From contig JAFDZS010000015.1 of the NCBI GenBank assembly GCA_018266775.1, positions 1-64,000 on the forward strand: a stretch of 64,000 bases of DNA, in the 5' to 3' direction. Made by a program: the position numbers and the translations under genes. The DNA is from Bacteroidota bacterium. GTDB taxonomy: Bacteria > Bacteroidota > Bacteroidia > Chitinophagales > Chitinophagaceae. Below are positions 1 to 7,358 of the stretch, one piece after another; the stretch's first letter is position 1, and each line of letters begins with the position of its first letter. The notes beneath the pieces are model-generated. The model saw only the letters and a list, made by a program, of their open reading frames with translations, searched no databases and was not told where the DNA came from.

Positions 1-230
1 TTAGTACGAGAGGACCGGGTCGTACGTTCCGCTGGTGTATCTGTTGTGCCGCCAGGTGCAATGCAGAGTAGCTATGAACGGCCAGGATAAACGCTGAAAG
101 CATCTAAGCGTGAAACCTTCCTCAAGATGAGTTTACTTTTAAGGGTCGTCGAAGACTACGACGTTGATAGGCTACAGGTGTAAAGGTGGTAACATCAAAG
201 CCGAGTAGTACTAATTGCCCGTTAGCTTTA
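1..230 (+). rRNA. rrl: 23S ribosomal RNA, 3' end (partial)
   Basis: The window opens inside the conserved 3' part of 23S rRNA: the sarcin-ricin loop core (AGTACGAGAGGACC) is at 3-16, and the late-domain segment with GAAAGCATCTAAG follows at about 97-109. Similarity ends near 225-230, where AT-rich spacer begins. The 5' part lies outside the window, so the operon reads left to right. Confidence 0.95.
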
Positions 231-340
231 ATTTTATTTTTAATTAAATAAAATCATAATTACTTGTTTTTACAATTTATCCTGATATGTTATCTTATTG
301 ATACCGATTGATCATGCAATCTTTCTGGTATAACCGTCTT

Positions 341-452
<112 letters not shown>

Positions 453-457
453 CATTT

Positions 458-489
458 AAAAGCCTTTCAATTTATTGAAAGGCTTTTTT
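458..489 (+). terminator. Intrinsic terminator of the rRNA operon
   Basis: A perfect stem AAGCCTTTCAA/TTGAAAGGCTT followed by a T run lies just after 5S rRNA. Confidence 0.88.
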
Positions 490-573
490 ATTTTGCATAC
501 TTCCCTCCTTATTATGGCCGTATGATATTTGTTTCAATACTGCGTGAATACGGGAACAGGCTATTAAAAACAT

Positions 574-1149
574 TTAAGAAGTGATCTTCTTTTCAATTCT
601 TCGGTCAGGAATTAGCCAGATACAGGCAACAATAATATAACTGGCTAAGCCAAACCAGGTATGCAAAAATGTTAACGCAATACCTGCTGCATAAATAATA
701 ACTGATGCCAGGCCTTTCCAGTCTTTCCCTAATGCTTTTGCAAGCGTTGAGTCTTTGCCATGAACATGCACCAGGCATTGCGCCAAGATATAATAAGCGA
801 TACCGGCCATTAATGAAACCATTCCGTAAACAGCAACAGGCCATGTACTGAAATGATTTTCTCCCATCCAGGCGGTGGCAAAAGGAAATAAGGAAAGCCA
901 GAATAGCAAGTGAATATTCATCCACAAAACGCCACCGGTTACACGATGTGCAGCATGCAGCATGTGGTGATGGTTGTTCCAATAAATGCCGACGTTGATA
1001 AAACTGAGTACATAAGTTAAAAATACGGGCAATAATGAGGATAAAGCTGAAAGGTCGCCGCCATGCGGCACTTTCATCTCCAATACCATAATGGTTATAA
1101 TAATGGCAATAACGCCATCGCTAAATGCTTCCAGCCTGCCTTTTCCCAT
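574..1149 (-). CDS. TMEM175-like (DUF1211) membrane protein, putative K+ channel
   Basis: The protein has 191 residues. Its N-terminus carries the TMEM175/DUF1211 signature: R5 followed by F9-S10-D11-G12-V13 and a hydrophobic first helix ending in LE. Bacterial members of this family are tetrameric potassium-selective channels, in which the FSD residues pack at the helix interface. Hydrophobic stretches suggest about five or six membrane helices, with a basic C-terminal tail (DRRIEKK). It appears to be a single-gene unit, separated from the upstream RRM gene by a terminator. The family call rests on the signature. Channel activity is inferred from the family. Confidence 0.85.
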   Translation of the reverse strand: MGKGRLEAFSDGVIAIIITIMVLEMKVPHGGDLSALSSLLPVFLTYVLSFINVGIYWNNHHHMLHAAHRVTGGVLWMNIHLLFWLSLFPFATAWMGENHFSTWPVAVYGMVSLMAGIAYYILAQCLVHVHGKDSTLAKALGKDWKGLASVIIYAAGIALTFLHTWFGLASYIIVACIWLIPDRRIEKKITS

Positions 1150-1177
1150 GGGATCTAAAATTTTCAGTCAATAAAAA

Positions 1178-1203
1178 ATCCTTTCAGTTTTACTGAAAGG
1201 ATT
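1178..1203 (-). terminator. Intrinsic terminator after the RRM protein gene
   Basis: Stem ATCCTTTCAGT/ACTGAAAGGAT with a 2-base loop. On the minus strand it is followed by a T-rich tract (TTTTTTATTG). It separates the RRM gene from the TMEM175-like gene. Confidence 0.82.
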
Positions 1204-1225
1204 ATAATACGGTATACAAAGAAGA

Positions 1226-1621
1226 TTAATAATCTTTATTATAACCACCGCGGCCGCCACCACCGTAGCCACCGCCTCCGCGATTGCCACCACCACCATA
1301 TCCACCACGGCCACCGCCACCACGGCCACCGCCTCCACCATAGCCACCGCTTTTCTTGTATCCGCCACCGCCACCTTCAGGACGCGGTTGAGATTCATTA
1401 ACGATGAGCTTACGGCCCATAACTTCTGTTTCGTTTAATGCAGCGATAGCAGCTTTTGCTGCTTCATCACTTTCCATTTCAACAAAACCAAAGCCTTTAC
1501 TGCGGCCATTCATTTTGTCTTTTAAAATTTTAGCACTGGATACGTTGCCGTGTTCAGCAAACAGATTTCTTAAATCATCGTCGGTCATTGTCCAACTAAG
1601 ATTTCCAACATAGATGTTCAT
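1226..1621 (-). CDS. Glycine-rich RRM RNA-binding protein
   Basis: The protein has 131 residues. A single RRM domain fills residues 1-77, with RNP2 (IYVGNLSW, 3-10) and RNP1 (KGFGFVEM, 42-49) both intact. A low-complexity tail rich in Gly, Arg and Tyr runs from about 83 to the end. This matches the short RRM proteins common in Bacteroidota and cyanobacteria, which bind single-stranded RNA and are often cold- or stress-induced. The Gly/Arg/Tyr tail may promote RNA annealing or condensation (inference). A long AT-rich region of about 230 bases upstream, before the rplI terminator, leaves room for a long 5' leader. The gene appears monocistronic. Confidence 0.92.
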   Translation of the reverse strand: MNIYVGNLSWTMTDDDLRNLFAEHGNVSSAKILKDKMNGRSKGFGFVEMESDEAAKAAIAALNETEVMGRKLIVNESQPRPEGGGGGYKKSGGYGGGGGRGGGGRGGYGGGGNRGGGGYGGGGRGGYNKDY

Positions 1622-1852
1622 TGTAAAAACTTTTAAATAATTAATATTATAATGACTTAGTTGTTACAATGAACTGAACCAAACTTAAACAAGCTACTTC
1701 AGCCAAAAGCGAAAAACTAAAACCATTAATTCCTTATAAAGATAGGGGTTTTGCTAATATATCATAAAAAAAGGCTAAAAAATATATCAAAATTACCTTT
1801 TGTATTGAAAATCAATAATACACAGTACCCTGTGCAGAATATTTTAAAATAA

Positions 1853-1878
1853 AAAATCCGTCCCGGCAGGGACGGATC
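1853..1878 (-). terminator. Intrinsic terminator of the rpsF-rpsR-rplI operon
   Basis: Stem ATCCGTCCC/GGGACGGAT with loop GGCA. Read on the minus strand it is followed by a T run (complement of the A run at 1850-1856). Confidence 0.88.
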
Positions 1879-1903
1879 CTGTAAAAAATATATTTGGAAT
1901 CAA

Positions 1904-2350
1904 TTATTCGGCTACTACTTCAAACTCAACTTCAGTTTCGTTTCCGTTACCAAAATCAATTTTCGCCTTATAAGTTCCTAATTCTTTTACTTCATCAACA
2001 ATTGAAATACGGCGGCGGTCAATTTCGTAGCCTTTTTGCTCTTTGATTGCTCTTGCAACCTGAACAGAAGTTACACTGCCGAAGATCTTACCGCTGGTAC
2101 CTGTTTTAGCGCCAAGTTTCAGTACGCCATCTTTTAATACAGCAATTACACTATTTAATTCAGCCAGTAATTTAGCTTCTTTTTTAGCTTGTTGCTTTTT
2201 CTTTTCTTCCATCATCTTAATGTTGGAAGGGCTGGCTTCTACAGCCATTTTCTGCGGAATAAGATAATTGCGGCCATAACCATTTTTTACTGTTACCAGT
2301 TCATTGGCGCCACCTAAATTATTTACATCCTGGATCAATATTACCTGCAT
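1904..2350 (-). CDS. rplI: 50S ribosomal protein L9
   Basis: The protein has 148 residues, the usual length for L9. The N-terminal rRNA-binding domain carries the family signature (GxxxxVKxGYxRNYLIP, about 14-32). A charged connecting helix rich in Lys and Glu follows (about 45-75), then a C-terminal domain. L9 projects from the L1 side of the large subunit and limits mRNA slippage. It is the last gene of the rpsF-rpsR-rplI operon, 82 bases after rpsR and just before a terminator. Confidence 0.97.
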   Translation of the reverse strand: MQVILIQDVNNLGGANELVTVKNGYGRNYLIPQKMAVEASPSNIKMMEEKKKQQAKKEAKLLAELNSVIAVLKDGVLKLGAKTGTSGKIFGSVTSVQVARAIKEQKGYEIDRRRISIVDEVKELGTYKAKIDFGNGNETEVEFEVVAE

Positions 2351-2432
2351 AATTTTGCATTTTTACCCAACTCTTCGTCAAGCTCAGAGCTTTCTCCGGA
2401 TAACTCATCAGGATTAGGGTGGTGAAAAAATA

Positions 2433-2696
2433 TTATTTTAATAAATCAGTTACGTAAGGAAGAATGGCCATTTGACGGGCTTTTTTTACTGCTTCACCTA
2501 CCTTGCGTTGAAACTTCAATGAGTTTCCGGTAATACGGCGGGGTAATAACTTACCCTGTTCATTGATGAATTTCTTTAAGAATTCAGCATCCTTATAGTC
2601 GATATAGTGGATACCCATCTTCCTGAAACGGCAGTATTTTTTTGGACGCTTTTCCTGCTTAATCGCAGTCAAATATTTGATTTCATTCTTTGCCAT
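2433..2696 (-). CDS. rpsR: 30S ribosomal protein S18
   Basis: The protein has 87 residues. It has the S18 core: the KKYCRFRKMGI segment near residue 19 and the C-terminal RRITGN... RQMAILPY region. S18 pairs with S6 on the platform of the small subunit, which fits its place directly downstream of rpsF (3-base gap). The start codon follows the rpsF stop almost immediately, suggesting translational coupling. Confidence 0.97.
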   Translation of the reverse strand: MAKNEIKYLTAIKQEKRPKKYCRFRKMGIHYIDYKDAEFLKKFINEQGKLLPRRITGNSLKFQRKVGEAVKKARQMAILPYVTDLLK

Positions 2697-2699
2697 AAA

Positions 2700-3053
2700 T
2701 TAAGCTTCGGTTTTTTCGTTAGTAAAACGTCCGCCACTTTTCTTTTTGGCATTGTACTCAACGGCGTACTTGTCGAGTGCAGTGTACATGTGACGCATTT
2801 GGCTCTCGTCACGCAAAAGCTGAATTTTCAACTTTTCATTGAAGCTGGATGGCGCTGTATACTCCATTACCCAATATAAACCAGTGGTTTTTTTGGCAAT
2901 GGGATAGGCCAGTGATTTTAATCCCCAGGGATTGCTGTTGATAATTTCACCACCATTTTCTACAACCAGGTCGGCGTATTTTTTTTGGGCGGCTTTGAAT
3001 TCGTCGTCAGACAGCACAGGAGTAAAAATCACCATCAATTCGTAATTTTTCAT
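2700..3053 (-). CDS. rpsF: 30S ribosomal protein S6
   Basis: The protein has 117 residues, starting MKNYELMVIF, which is typical of S6 in Bacteroidota. It has the usual ferredoxin-like fold length plus a short basic and acidic tail (KKKSGGRFTNEKTEA). S6 binds S18 and the platform of the 30S subunit. It is the first gene of the ribosomal operon. The leader between the -7 element (3106-3113) and the start is about 50 bases and holds a small palindrome (3089-3101, CCGTTTTAAACGG). Whether that takes part in S6:S18 autoregulation cannot be told from sequence alone. Confidence 0.97.
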   Translation of the reverse strand: MKNYELMVIFTPVLSDDEFKAAQKKYADLVVENGGEIINSNPWGLKSLAYPIAKKTTGLYWVMEYTAPSSFNEKLKIQLLRDESQMRHMYTALDKYAVEYNAKKKSGGRFTNEKTEA

Positions 3054-3105
3054 TTCCCTTTTTTTGTTAATTAATAAATGTTTTTTGTCCGTTTTAAACG
3101 GGCAG

Positions 3106-3113
3106 CAAAGGTA
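3106..3113 (-). promoter_or_regulatory. Bacteroidota -7 promoter element for rpsF operon
   Basis: On the minus strand the element reads TACCTTTG, an exact match to TAnnTTTG, about 50 bases before the rpsF start. Confidence 0.6.
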
Positions 3114-3261
3114 GGGAAAATAGTGGATAATTTAAGAATGGGTAATGGATAATTTTATTGACCCAAAGCCCTTTGTCGAGATCATTTACTCCTTCTTAAA
3201 AAAAGTAAAAGCTGAGCCATTGAAGGATAGTTAATAAATTGATTTTCAGTATTTTGAAAAA

Positions 3262-4986
3262 CTATTCCATTGCCCTGAAAACTGGATAGCGGTTATGTGC
3301 AGGCTCGTAGTAAGGCGAATTTTTATAGATAAAATCCAACTGGGCTGACCCGTTGGCAGCAAACTTTTCATCCGCCTTTTTCTTTTCTTCCAGTTTTGCT
3401 TTCAGCTCGGGATTATTCCTCAGTACTTCTGCGGCAATATCTTCCCAACGGTAAGCACTATAACCTTCTTTTTGCTGCAGGATGGCATCAAAATAATTCC
3501 ATGCAAAAAAACTATCATCACCTGTGGGCTCCAGCATTTCTATAATATATCTTTTTGATGGTTGATCTGTTGAAATATAATAATCTCCTTTCAAAAAATG
3601 AATGGCCTTCCTGGTTACGGATGTTTTCACCCCGCTATTCTTATGATGTTTTTCATAAGGCCTCGGTAAACTTTTATAATCGTCAATATGATACACTTCC
3701 ACTGTTATTGTGGTATCGTTTGCCAATTCCTTTACTGCAACTCTATTCAACTTCATCAAATCCACTATTGCATTCCAGCCATGTGGAATAATGTAGGCTT
3801 TCGGTGCCATGATGATATTGGATGGACTGAATGTATTGTAAAAACGAACTTGTTTGGTAAAAGGTTTCGACCGGTCATAATACATACGTTGTAACCCGGT
3901 GGCATCGCTGGTTTTATAAGCCTTTTCATAGCCTTTAAAAGTAATGGAAGTGTAATGCGCAGTATCAAGGTTCCAGCTTAATGGCCATTCAGCTTGTTTT
4001 AAAAGGGCGGCTTTAGCTTTTGCTCTTTCACGATGCAAGGCTGTTGCGTTAACAGAAGATTTTTCAATGACAGTTTGCATGAAAGCATAGGTGGACAGCA
4101 CCCTGTCTTTAAAAGGTTTCAGCATGTGTGTTTCCGGTACAAACCCGATGGTTTGAAACAGTGCGGCATAACCGGATGAATACCGTGGCGGGTCGTAAAA
4201 CATCACCATGCCTTTGTTTATATCATCTGCTTCAAAATCCACGTAAGGCACCATATCCCATTTTTTTTCACTCATCGATTTGAACAGCTGGGGTTCAAAA
4301 TCATCTCTCAACCAGTTGCCTAAACCTGCTCCTAATTTATCGTATTGCGTAGTAAGCATGGTCATGGTGTGTTGATAATCTGCTCCATCACTGACATGAT
4401 TATCTATAAGAATATCCGGATCAAGTAAATGAAAGATTTCTGCAAATGCTTTAGCTTCCTTGCTGTCACATTTTGTAAAATCCCTGTTAAGGTCAAGATT
4501 TTGTGCACTGCCTCTGAAACCGTATTCTTTTGGCCCATTTTGATTGGCCCTTGAATAAGCGCCACGGTTTAAACAACCACCAATATTATACACCGGTATG
4601 AAAGCCAGAGCAACATTATCCGGAAGCTGGAACTTCCGGAGTACAATATCTCTAACCAGCATCATACTGGCATCAATTCCATCAGGTTCTCCGGGATGAA
4701 TTCCGTTGTTAATCATTACCACCACTTTATTCTGCTGATGCCATTTTGCGATATCAAATTTTCCATCTTTACTTACTAAAACAAGATGTAATGGATATCC
4801 GGCATCTGTCATGCCCATTTGTTTTACCAATACCTGTGCAGATTGCTGATCGAGATTTTTGTACCAGTTAACAGCTTCAAAATATGTGGCGCTTTCTTCT
4901 CCATTTGTTTTTTCGAAACGGGATTGTTGAGCGAAGACTGGGATGCAAAATATCGAGGCTGATAACAGCAGCAGAAAGTTTCTCAT
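3262..4986 (-). CDS. Exported M14-family zinc carboxypeptidase
   Basis: The start at 4986 gives 574 residues and opens with a clear signal peptide (MRNFLLLLSASIFCIPVFAQ). An in-frame start 32 codons upstream would bury it. The M14 zinc ligands are visible: H97 and E100 in HPGE, and H197 in DNHVSDG. The likely catalytic Glu is E285 in PETHMLK. M14 enzymes remove C-terminal residues from peptides, or act as peptidoglycan or amidated-peptide hydrolases. The long C-terminal part (about 330-574) resembles the added domain seen in large Bacteroidota M14 proteins. The protein is probably periplasmic or secreted. It is divergent from the histidine kinase gene. Substrate is unknown. Confidence 0.88.
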   Translation of the reverse strand: MRNFLLLLSASIFCIPVFAQQSRFEKTNGEESATYFEAVNWYKNLDQQSAQVLVKQMGMTDAGYPLHLVLVSKDGKFDIAKWHQQNKVVVMINNGIHPGEPDGIDASMMLVRDIVLRKFQLPDNVALAFIPVYNIGGCLNRGAYSRANQNGPKEYGFRGSAQNLDLNRDFTKCDSKEAKAFAEIFHLLDPDILIDNHVSDGADYQHTMTMLTTQYDKLGAGLGNWLRDDFEPQLFKSMSEKKWDMVPYVDFEADDINKGMVMFYDPPRYSSGYAALFQTIGFVPETHMLKPFKDRVLSTYAFMQTVIEKSSVNATALHRERAKAKAALLKQAEWPLSWNLDTAHYTSITFKGYEKAYKTSDATGLQRMYYDRSKPFTKQVRFYNTFSPSNIIMAPKAYIIPHGWNAIVDLMKLNRVAVKELANDTTITVEVYHIDDYKSLPRPYEKHHKNSGVKTSVTRKAIHFLKGDYYISTDQPSKRYIIEMLEPTGDDSFFAWNYFDAILQQKEGYSAYRWEDIAAEVLRNNPELKAKLEEKKKADEKFAANGSAQLDFIYKNSPYYEPAHNRYPVFRAME

Positions 4987-5151
4987 TGCAGAAATAAGTT
5001 TTGGTGAAGCTACAATGATTTTTTTGTTTCCGTATTTCCATTCATAAAAATGAAACCGGGAGATCCGCTGCCCATTAACCATAGTTTAACTTTAAACAAA
5101 AACGCCAATATCATTTAATTTTCAATTTTGCATTGTATCTTAAAGTGTTCT

Positions 5152-6417
5152 ATGCGTTCATCAGCAACAAGGCTGCTCATTCTGATCACCACCATATTAA
5201 TTGCGGTTATTATTGGCCTGCAATTGCATTGGTTGAACAAGACCTATGCGTTTGAAAAAAACGAGTTTAATACAGCCGTACTTAAAAGTATCCGGGGCTT
5301 GTATGAAGACCTGAATCTTTCTGATGAAACCGGTTTTCAGTTTAATAATCTTATTGTACATCCTGCAGATGATATCTTTATTTTTAAAGTAGATGATGCC
5401 CCCGCCAAAGATTCCCTGATGAAAGCCCTGATTGGCGAGTTTGATGATTTTAAAGTATACACCGGTTGTAAAGTGGCTGTTTATGAAGATAGTGTCAGGA
5501 AATACATTTATGAGGAATATATTCCCAATGCAGCATCTTTTCACTCCGACCCGGTTGCCATTGATGCGCCGCTGCAGAAAGTGAATTATGATTATATCTA
5601 CCTTAATTTCCCAAACAGGAATCAATACATCATCAGCAATATGAGCAGCTGGATATTTACCAGCGTATTGTTGTTGGTATTGTTGATTGGCCTCGGCGCC
5701 AGCATTTATTACCTTTACAGGCAAAAATTTCTTAATGATATTCAGAAAGATTTTATCAATAACGTTACGCATGAATTCAGCACGCCACTTACTGTGATTG
5801 ACCTTTCAACTGATGCGCTGGAAAAACCAGGCATCGCCAGCAATCCTGAAAAGTACAATAAGTATGTAGCCTCGATCCGGTACCAGAACGAATACCTTAA
5901 AAAGCATATTCAGAACCTGGTAAAAACTGTTGTAACAGAGTCCTATCATTTAACACTAAGTAAATCTCCTGTTTATCCCAACGAATTGATCAAAAGAGCC
6001 ATCATGCAATTGGAACCTATAGTGGCACAAAAGAACGGGCGTATTATTTTTGAGCAGGATGAGGCTAATGAACCTATTATTGCGGATGGAGATAATTTGT
6101 ACCTTGCCATCTTCAATATTATTAATAATGCAGTAAAATATGCTGAAACGCCAAAAATAATCATCGCATGTGGGGCGCATAATATGAAGTATTTTGTAAG
6201 TGTAAAAGATAATGGTGTAGGTATTGCCGCGACGGAACAAAAAAGAATATTTAAGAAGTTTTACCGGGCACAGAATGGAAATATTCACAATGCAAAAGGA
6301 TTGGGCCTGGGCTTATACTTTGTGAAAAAAATTATTGAGTTGCACAAGGGCCACATTGAAGTGAACAGTGTGGAAGGTATTGGAACAGAATTTAAAATTA
6401 TTATACCAGTCAATTAA
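5152..6417 (+). CDS. Membrane sensor histidine kinase (RprX-like)
   Basis: The ATG at 5152 gives 421 residues. An upstream in-frame TTG at 5128 is less likely. TM1 spans about 7-25, followed by a periplasmic sensor region (about 30-163) without a recognised domain. TM2 spans about 166-189. The HisKA box has H207 in the HEFSTPL motif. The ATPase domain shows the N box (FNIINNAVKY, 321-330), G1 (DNGVGI, from 353) and G2 (GLGLGL, from 383). It should autophosphorylate and pass phosphate to the regulator encoded 5 bases downstream. Because metal-efflux genes follow, the sensor probably detects metal or envelope stress (inference). Confidence 0.93.
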   Translation: MRSSATRLLILITTILIAVIIGLQLHWLNKTYAFEKNEFNTAVLKSIRGLYEDLNLSDETGFQFNNLIVHPADDIFIFKVDDAPAKDSLMKALIGEFDDFKVYTGCKVAVYEDSVRKYIYEEYIPNAASFHSDPVAIDAPLQKVNYDYIYLNFPNRNQYIISNMSSWIFTSVLLLVLLIGLGASIYYLYRQKFLNDIQKDFINNVTHEFSTPLTVIDLSTDALEKPGIASNPEKYNKYVASIRYQNEYLKKHIQNLVKTVVTESYHLTLSKSPVYPNELIKRAIMQLEPIVAQKNGRIIFEQDEANEPIIADGDNLYLAIFNIINNAVKYAETPKIIIACGAHNMKYFVSVKDNGVGIAATEQKRIFKKFYRAQNGNIHNAKGLGLGLYFVKKIIELHKGHIEVNSVEGIGTEFKIIIPVN

Positions 6418-6422
6418 ACACA

Positions 6423-7118
6423 ATGGAGCATAAAGGAAGAGTATTATTAGCAGAAGATGATTTACATCTGGGTGATGTAATGAAAGATACACTTGAAGAC
6501 GAGGGTTATTCCGTTTTGCATTGTACCGATGGCCAGCAGGCTATTGATTTTTTTGATAAAGATAAATTTGACATCTGCCTCCTTGATGTAATGATGCCGG
6601 TAAAAGATGGTTTTACAGTTGCCAAAAAAATCCGGCAGCAGTCTGATGTAATACCGGTTATTTTTATCAGTACAAAAGCATTGCTGGAAGATAAAATAGA
6701 AGGCTATCAAAAAGGAGCGGATGATTATATTGTAAAACCCTTTCAAATGCAGGAACTGTTATTGAAAATGGAAGTGTTCCTGCGCCGTACCAAAAAATTA
6801 TTTGCAGATAACCTCCAGGAATATACCGCAGGAAAAATTCATTTCCAGTTTACGAATTTAAAAATGACAACGCCTGAAGGAACAATCACCATCACACAAA
6901 AAGAAGCTGAATTGCTAAAGTTCCTTTGCCTGCACCCGAACAGGATTTTAAAGCGTGAAGAAATACTTACCGCCGTATGGGGAAAAGATGATTATTTCCT
7001 GGGCAGAAGTATGGATGTGTTTATGACCAAAATCAGAAAACTGCTGAAAGCAGATCCTGATATTGTATTGGAAACTATACATGGTATGGGCTTCCGTTTT
7101 ACTATTCCTCAAAAGTGA
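6423..7118 (+). CDS. OmpR/PhoB-family response regulator (RprY-like)
   Basis: The protein has 231 residues. In the receiver domain (1-120), E11-D12-D13 form the acidic pocket, D55 in LLDVMMP is the phosphorylation site, and K105 in VKPF is the conserved lysine. A winged-helix DNA-binding domain covers about 130-229. It is cotranscribed with the kinase. OmpR/PhoB proteins bind as head-to-tail dimers to direct repeats at about 11-bp steps, which is exactly the layout of the TTAAC arrays found just downstream (7127-7173 and 7277-7312). It is therefore the natural candidate to control them. Confidence 0.94.
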   Translation: MEHKGRVLLAEDDLHLGDVMKDTLEDEGYSVLHCTDGQQAIDFFDKDKFDICLLDVMMPVKDGFTVAKKIRQQSDVIPVIFISTKALLEDKIEGYQKGADDYIVKPFQMQELLLKMEVFLRRTKKLFADNLQEYTAGKIHFQFTNLKMTTPEGTITITQKEAELLKFLCLHPNRILKREEILTAVWGKDDYFLGRSMDVFMTKIRKLLKADPDIVLETIHGMGFRFTIPQK

Positions 7119-7126
7119 TGTTTGCG

Positions 7127-7180
7127 TTAACATCTACTTAACCCTGCCTTAACCAAAATTAATTGGGCTTAACAAAATAC
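7127..7180 (+). promoter_or_regulatory. Operator array 1: TTAAC direct repeats
   Basis: TTAAC occurs at 7127, 7138, 7149 and 7169, i.e. steps of 11, 11 and 20. The stretch 7138-7180 is repeated almost exactly at 7277-7319, with the same 11 and 20 steps. Eleven-base steps are the hallmark of OmpR/PhoB-type tandem sites. The last box lies 17 bases (start to start) before the -7 element at 7186. Confidence 0.75.
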
Positions 7181-7185
7181 GATTC

Positions 7186-7193
7186 TAAGTTTG
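7186..7193 (+). promoter_or_regulatory. -7 promoter element P1 (short transcript)
   Basis: TAAGTTTG is an exact match to TAnnTTTG. It predicts transcription from about 7197-7200 into the short unit that ends at 7273. Confidence 0.6.
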
Positions 7194-7199
7194 TGTTGA

Positions 7200-7273
7200 T
7201 AGTAACTGAAAATTTTTGGTGGTTTTTCAGTATGGTTTAAAGGGTATTTTTCCAAATACCCTTTATTTTTTTT
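7200..7273 (+). ncRNA. Putative small RNA between the response regulator and efflux operon
   Basis: This unit is bounded by a -7 element (7186-7193) and a strong intrinsic terminator (7239-7273) and holds no reading frame of note. It contains a hairpin with stem ACTGAAAA (7205-7212) and TTTTCAGT (7224-7231). The 11-base loop TTTTTGGTGGT is complementary to ACCACCAAAA in the leader of the efflux mRNA (7339-7348), just before the TolC-type gene start. The duplicated operator implies co-control with the efflux operon. Alternatively it could be only the terminated remnant of a duplicated promoter. No expression data are available. Confidence 0.5.
7239..7273 (+). terminator. Strong intrinsic terminator between the two promoters
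   Basis: Perfect 11-bp stem AAAGGGTATTT/AAATACCCTTT, 4-base loop TTCC, then A and eight T. It ends both the putative small RNA and read-through from the regulator gene. Confidence 0.92.
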
Positions 7274-7276
7274 GGG

Positions 7277-7319
7277 TTAACCTGCACTTAACTAAAATTA
7301 ATCGCACTTAACAAACTAC
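7277..7319 (+). promoter_or_regulatory. Operator array 2: TTAAC direct repeats before the efflux operon
   Basis: TTAAC occurs at 7277, 7288 and 7308 (steps 11 and 20), with spacer AAAATTAAT conserved from array 1. The last box is again 17 bases before the -7-like element at 7325. Confidence 0.75.
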
Positions 7320-7324
7320 TGGTG

Positions 7325-7332
7325 CAATTTTG
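7325..7332 (+). promoter_or_regulatory. -7 promoter element P2 of the efflux operon
   Basis: CAATTTTG differs from TAnnTTTG only at the first base. It predicts a start near 7336-7339 and an mRNA whose 5' end is AACCACCAAAA, 20 bases before the first gene. Confidence 0.5.
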
Positions 7333-7358
7333 CCTTTAACCACCAAAATTTTTTTCAA

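Noticed and set aside
1240..1390. Tandem repeat or mobile element in the GC-rich CCACC/GCC tract
   Set aside because: It is the glycine-rich tail of the RRM protein read on the other strand. The repeat comes from Gly codons.
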